DNA of 12,182 nt, taken from assembly GCA_034696485.1 (NCBI GenBank), contig JAQIWT010001144.1:1-12182 (forward strand), written 5' to 3'. Of the stretch, positions 7,990 to 12,182 are shown in pieces. Below the pieces are notes generated by a model. The model was given only the letters and a program-made list of their open reading frames with translations, had not been told where the DNA came from and did no database searches. The position numbers and the translations under genes are program-made. The DNA is from Isohypsibius dastychi (taxonomy: Eukaryota; Tardigrada; Eutardigrada; Parachela; Isohypsibiidae). How positions within the stretch are numbered: position 1 is the stretch's first letter; each line of letters opens with the position of its first letter.

Positions 7990-9956
7990 TCATGTCCACT
8001 GACACCGTTTAAGTAACTTTCTAAGCAAAATCAACAACAGATCTCGGTATTTGCGACTCAGAAAGCAATAGAGTATGAAGTTAAATGAGTAATTTGAAAG
8101 GAGAACAATATTGGTGATCGGTGCCACCTTCATCAGCGTTGCAAAGGGTAGATGATAAAGACAATATGGCGGCTCATTTGCCAGTTGCAGTGTCTTGATG
8201 ATCCCAGGTGGGAGCTGAGTAACAGTGAACAAGAGTGCACTTCCCAACAGAATTCGGTTGGTGTTGCTCTGTTTATGGGCTGGCCTGATGAACCCGAATA
8301 GCTGACGACCTGTCAATGAGCTCCTGGCGTCAAATTCGCTGATAATTATCTGCTCATCAAAGGAGGTGTCCCCACGGTATATCGTCAGCTTCATGGCGAT
8401 AATGGAGTTGATGATGATGATTGTCAGAAGTTTTACGATCATCAGGGCTGTCTGAAAATGAAAACATCTGCTACTAGAATGTTGTAGAGAACATACAAAC
8501 CGTAAACCGTAACGGCTCTACAGTCAAACATGTTGAGTGGACCACCCGCAGGCGCCTATTTTTCTAGTTTACACTCACACAGGTATTCCACCTGAGAGGT
8601 AGATCCCGGGTGATTAAACCATTTTGGGAGAATCGTTGGCAACAGAGTACCCAACTGGTTTTATTGCAGTCCAAAATATCCATCCGTGAAACAATCGTGT
8701 TATCAAATTTCAACATGTCTATTGTTCAACAAGCTCGCTCAAACATTTCGATAACAACACTTTTCGAGACGCCTAGCTTTTTTCGGAGAGTCACCTCAAG
8801 AGATGTAAAGACGTGTACATTGCATCTGATAGGACATTGGTAGGTATATTGAAACCGGTCAAATTGAACACTGAGAATCTCGAACTCCTGTCTACCGTGC
8901 GTATATTGAACGTGCTTGAAATAAGTTTTGGAGCGCCATCAAAAACACAGTCTCTGTGGAATTCCACGTTCACTTCTACGTCTGCGATATCATTTCAGAT
9001 GACATCAACTAGAATTCTAACTAGATACGGTACATCAAACAACGGCAGCAGTTATGTCTTGTCAGAAAAGAGAAAAGGTATGTTTCTTTCGGTTTCTGGT
9101 GACTACCCTTGATTTGTCACTGTAATACATACTCACCATAGCTTGTCCATGAATCACTTTCCAAGATTGCAACGCAGGACCAACAAGGCTTTTCTTTGAG
9201 CTAACCCCATCATCATTCGCAACAAAGGTGTACTCGTAGATTAAGTGTTGAATGTTGATCAGAGCACACCCAATCAGGATGAATCCCTGGACAATTTTCA
9301 CTTGGTGACGTCGATAATGTCGGAACTGCAACGGATAGGTAATGCTCAAGAGCCGCACAGTCGAAAACGCTATCAATGTCCTGAAAAATGGATAAAGGTA
9401 ATTCCAAACAACGGGCTGATTATGCTCTAAAAACCAACCAGTCAGAAAACTGCACCGCAGTCACACGCAGCCAACTAATAAAACCAAAAGTTTTCCAGTA
9501 CAGATCAGGGAAACTTCCAGCTCCGTAGAAAAGATGCGGTGCGGCGGTCTTCAGAAAATTGTCAAGATTTGTCCATCTGCAATTTGCAAAATGGAGTTCC
9601 CGAAAACCACCGAACTAATACATCACGCATAATGTGCATTCGCATAACGTGTCACAAAGATCACAATGAGCACGGCATGCGGCATGGGTGTAACCCGTAT
9701 TAGAATACTGTAGTTACCAACAAAATTGGCGCACTTACAGGATCAACAAATCCGCGCTGGCCATGCATGTCAGGAAGACTGCAGTATTACATCCATTCTT
9801 GCCATGAGGTAGTATAATGATCGTCAGAATGTTGCCAAAGGTACAAACCAGTAACAAGACGGGGTAGGCAGCTTTGTGAAATCCCATCGAAAAATAAGGT
9901 TCGGATGATATGTTCTCCACTGGCCATCCACAATCAACAAAAGAATAATTCGACAT
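7990..9956 (-). CDS. Class-A (rhodopsin-like) GPCR 1, neuropeptide-receptor type
   Basis: Seven-helix plasma-membrane receptor, 393 residues, most like FMRFamide/neuropeptide receptors; ligand unknown. Exons: 9956-9739, 9576-9439, 9380-9137, 8914-8795 and 8451-7990; all phases agree. TM1 has the GN pair (residues 41-42), TM2 ASADLL with Asp69 (D2.50), ECL1 has YWKTFGF, TM3 ends STVRLLSITYPLQF with Arg128 at 3.50, TM4 spans about 146-167, ECL2 has YQCPIRC (Cys227, Cys231), TM5 about 241-262, TM6 ALLFTVTQLPP, TM7 NYSFNFILYC. N-terminus has NYS and NIS sequons. Deviations: DRY is VRL, NPxxY is NFxxY, no Trp in TM4, and no Cys at 3.25 in TM3. The exon 2 donor (GTTGGT) is weak but is required by phase. 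Exon 4 uses a different frame from the longest open frame there and is the least sure part. Confidence 0.82.
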
Positions 9957-10040
9957 TTTTATCAGAACTACCGGAATAGATCACTAGAAACACAGCCAGA
10001 TTTTTTTTCGTCTGAACGAAAAATGACAACCGAACATAGA

Positions 10041-10048
10041 TGACGTCA
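10041..10048. promoter_or_regulatory. Perfect CRE palindrome TGACGTCA
   Basis: Full 8-bp cAMP-response element consensus, 85-92 bases upstream of the GPCR 1 start codon. It is the binding site of CREB/ATF bZIP factors in animals. It lies between the candidate TATA box and the ATG, so if the TATA box is used the site is in the leader. Confidence 0.4.
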
Positions 10049-10103
10049 TGATTCCCAGAACGTTTTCGCATGATTGAGGGATGCGCTGAGCAAAGTGATG
10101 AGA

Positions 10104-10109
10104 TTTATA
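10104..10109 (-). promoter_or_regulatory. Candidate TATA box upstream of GPCR 1
   Basis: CTATAAAT on the minus strand, about 150 bases upstream of the ATG at 9956. The spacing would allow a start site near 10075-10080 and a leader of about 120 nt. Several upstream ATGs lie in that leader. Assignment rests on motif and position only. Confidence 0.3.
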
Positions 10110-10209
10110 GATGGCTGAGTGGAGCTCAGCACATCGTTGGCTGTCTGTCTGCCGGCATCTAAGCGGATAGATATATCGACCTTGTAATTGGCTCATGCCT
10201 CAACTAACT

Positions 10210-10790
10210 TTATGTACTACCATCATCCGAACCGGCAACTGAGAGGAGCTCGAGGAAAAGAGTCAGATAATCGTTTCCTCTTGGAATTTCTGCATGATCG
10301 TTTTTTCCAAGAAGCAGTTTAATCGCCTTCCAAGTAGAAATAACCACAAATAACTCAGTTAGCTGAGTGAACAGCAGCTGAGATCTGCCAGTGCGTCCCG
10401 CCATTTCCCAGTGGAATACGACCAATTTAGCAGTGAAAACTGCAATAACGTTATCACACTAACCATAATCATATTCATAACTAGCTCAATCGCCTCGCAA
10501 ACGGCTGAAACGAGATAAATTGCACAAATATCTATATAAACTGACAACTTCTGCGATTCCAGCGCATTTAACAAAAAATTTAACGGAATATAATTTGGAT
10601 TTGTTTGAAACTGCGTCATACTCGTCGATTTGATAGGCAGATGTAGCCGTAAGCGCCGTCACATTTTCCACCAGGCTGGATTGCGCGTCGCAGAGTAAGC
10701 GGAACAGAGTCGACACATCTAACTAGTTCTTGATTTATTTTATCCATCAGAACCGTAACCATAATGACCGCACATAATCTGAAATGGGTA
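10210..10790 (-). CDS. Possible membrane-protein exons, unresolved
   Basis: Minus-strand frames here look coding but do not join cleanly. 10619-10359 has a long hydrophobic run (YIDICAIYLVSAVCEAI, then LVMNMIMVSVITLLQF), and 10416-10210 in another frame reads QLTELFVVISTWKAIKLL and later LTLFLELLSVAG. Joining GATTATG|GTTAGT (donor near 10461) to an acceptor CTCAG|CTG near 10378 would link the two with an intron of about 86 nt. A good acceptor, TTTACCCATTTCAG, lies near 10779. The ITLLQF followed by a basic stretch faintly recalls gustatory-receptor-like seven-helix proteins, but this is a guess. It may be a decayed gene. No start codon was assigned. Confidence 0.22.
10734..10739 (-). terminator. 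Polyadenylation signal AATAAA for GPCR 2
   Basis: AATAAA on the minus strand, about 75 bases after the GPCR 2 stop codon at 10814. Distance and strand fit a 3' end signal. Confidence 0.5.
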
Positions 10791-10813
10791 AATCGAACAA
10801 AAGCGACTGAAAA

Positions 10814-11538
10814 TCAATTGGACTCAGATCTCATGCGGAATGTGCCATTGCGTATCAGCTTCCCCACAGAAGCTCGGTATTTCTGGCTGGACAGGCAATA
10901 TACCAGAAAATTGAAAGAATAGTTACAAAGCAGGATTATGTTGACGATAGGGAATATATTGGACTGGAGCTCTTCAGGAAAGTGGTATTGGCAATAAGGT
11001 GGGCGTGATGCCAGGAATAGGATGGTTGTCAGAACGCTTGGTGATCGTGTGAATGTATAAAGCAGTGCACTTCCTAGCAAGATTCTGAAGGTGCTGTTGT
11101 CACGAGCGGGACGGATTGAAATTTTGTTGTGATGGATTGTGAAGTCACGTTTAGTCGAAAGTTTACAGGCAATAACCACGTTGAGCGTCATTATAAGAAG
11201 CCATTTGAGGATTATAACGGTAACCTGAAACCAAATTGATGTCGGTCAGTCGACAAACACACCATGCTTGAATGCCATTAGGACCAAAGATATCAGAAGA
11301 GAATAACAAGTCTAGCTGTGCAGTGGTGTTGTTGTTTTTAGGCGGTGACCTTGGGAGGAGTATAAGGGATACTGTAGTGGAAATTTCAGAATACGCATAC
11401 CCATTCGTACCCTACTGGGGGAAAGGTTTTCACATTTTGTTTGGGTAGCATTTCCAGATGTGTTTTACTCACCGGGTGTCTTTTGTACAGAATGAAGAGG
11501 ACAGATTCGCTGACCGACACTGGATCATTTGCCAAAGA
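10814..11538 (-). CDS. Class-A GPCR 2, C-terminal part (tandem paralogue)
   Basis: Related to GPCR 1 and probably also a peptide-type receptor. The last exon, 11224-10814, encodes TM5 to the C-terminus (136 residues): TM5 VTVIILKWLLIMTLNVVIAC, TM6 RILLGSALLYTFTRSP, PPYCQYHFPEE in ECL3, and TM7 NYSFNFLVYC, with NFxxY in place of NPxxY as in GPCR 1. Its acceptor (GGTTTCAG) falls at the same aligned position and phase 0 as the last exon of GPCR 1. A probable preceding exon, 11538-11473 (22 codons, SVSESVLFILYKRHP at its end), has a strong acceptor (GTTTTCTTCAG) and a GTGAGT donor, phase 0 at both ends, and would supply the end of ECL2. TM1-TM4 exons were not recognised up to the right edge, so the gene either continues beyond the window or is a 5'-truncated copy. 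The last exon is firm (0.85); the 66-nt exon is about 0.45. Confidence 0.72.
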
Positions 11539-12182
11539 CTGAAGAAAACTGACAGTTCAAAACAATGCATAAAAGCTTCAAACTTTTGTTGAACAAGCAG
11601 TTCTACAGGAAACACCTTGCTTCATCTTATGAAATCACCTAATTAGTCAAAACGGTTCATAGTAGGACTGGATTCGCTAAGTCATATCTATCTTGAACGA
11701 CCAACAGTTATAGTCGCTATGCATCTTTAAAACGTCGTCTTTACTTGTATTTTTCACAATAATTATCGTTTTCCGCGTATCTGGTTTGTTTTTCGTATCA
11801 ATTACTCCATAAATTAGATTGGATTTGTTGAACAGTGTCCTTTTTCCGGAACGGAATCGAAATTGTAATAATGACAGGTGATTTATCAGGTGAATATGAT
11901 GCTGTCCAAGGCCCCTAAACCTGAACCTGATCCCTGAACCTAACCTGACTTGTTTATCAAGTGTCATTTGCATGGTATACTGTAGTAGCCTGTATCAGCC
12001 TTATGCAACCGTCTACGATTAATCCACAACTGTTGAAGTCTCCGAGTGTGTGTTCTGAATAACGTGAGCTCTGCGCATACCGTAATTACTGGAATAGCGA
12101 CACCGGCCCTATTCTTTGGAAGAAACCTTCTCAAATCGTCTCATGCGGAGCCCCAAACATGGCGGTTTTTTGGACTGATGTT
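11539..12182. other. Right-hand region without recognised gene
   Basis: Expected place of the GPCR 2 front exons, but no TM1-TM4 motifs (GN, LxxxADLL, xRxxSITYPLQ) were found on the minus strand. The 98-codon minus frame at 11677-11973 has no recognisable domain. A short CCTGAACCTGA-type repeat sits at about 11915-11950. Confidence 0.4.

Larger units (their letters stand above)
9957..10209. other. 5' flank of GPCR 1
   Basis: Presumed promoter and leader of the minus-strand receptor gene, holding the TATA-like and CRE motifs listed separately. The 70-codon frame at 9984-10196 shows no domain and was not accepted. Confidence 0.4.

Noticed and set aside
11677-11973. 98-codon minus-strand frame as the missing TM1-TM4 part of GPCR 2
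   Set aside because: It is basic and polar with no long hydrophobic helices and no receptor motifs.

Overview
The window looks like nuclear DNA of a small invertebrate with a compact genome. Every convincing gene is split by short introns (about 53-343 nt) with GT...AG borders, there are no bacterial-style operons or ribosome binding sites, and all recognisable genes lie on the minus strand. Tandem, fast-diverging families of F-box proteins and of class-A neuropeptide-type receptors would suit a tardigrade, but that placement is inference, not something the sequence proves.

Layout, left to right. Positions 1-767 hold the 5' half of an F-box protein gene (copy A) that runs off the left edge. 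Positions 1615-2236 are a fold-back (long inverted repeat) element flanked by TA. Positions 2400-3518 hold a complete four-exon F-box gene (copy B), a tandem paralogue of A with the same exon lengths and phases; its small last exon is too short to stand out as an open frame. Positions 3751-3963 carry a short frame with a signal-anchor, of uncertain reality. Positions 4355-4715 are a hAT-type non-autonomous transposon with an exact 8-bp target duplication. Positions 4954-5220 carry an isolated exon encoding the C-terminal membrane part of an SLC4 bicarbonate/anion exchanger, bordered by a perfect C13G13 palindrome. About 5473-7001 is a roughly 1.5-kb repeat-rich element whose GTTACCC/GGGTAAC motifs occur as an inverted left copy, an internal direct pair, and a right-hand direct pair of 77-bp period. 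Positions 7002-7989 show no gene.

Positions 7990-9956 hold a five-exon class-A GPCR gene (393 codons, reconstructed here). Positions 10210-10790 contain coding-like hydrophobic frames of a possible further membrane protein, not resolved. Positions 10814-11538 hold the last two exons of a second, related GPCR, with a polyadenylation signal after its stop; its front part is not recognisable in the remaining 640 bases.

Functionally the window is two tandem-duplicated families (putative ubiquitin-ligase substrate adaptors; putative peptide receptors) in a stretch rich in transposon remnants. No CRISPR array, rRNA, tRNA or coordinated multi-gene system was seen. The exon joins are deduced from reading frame, splice sites and paralogue comparison and have no transcript support here.
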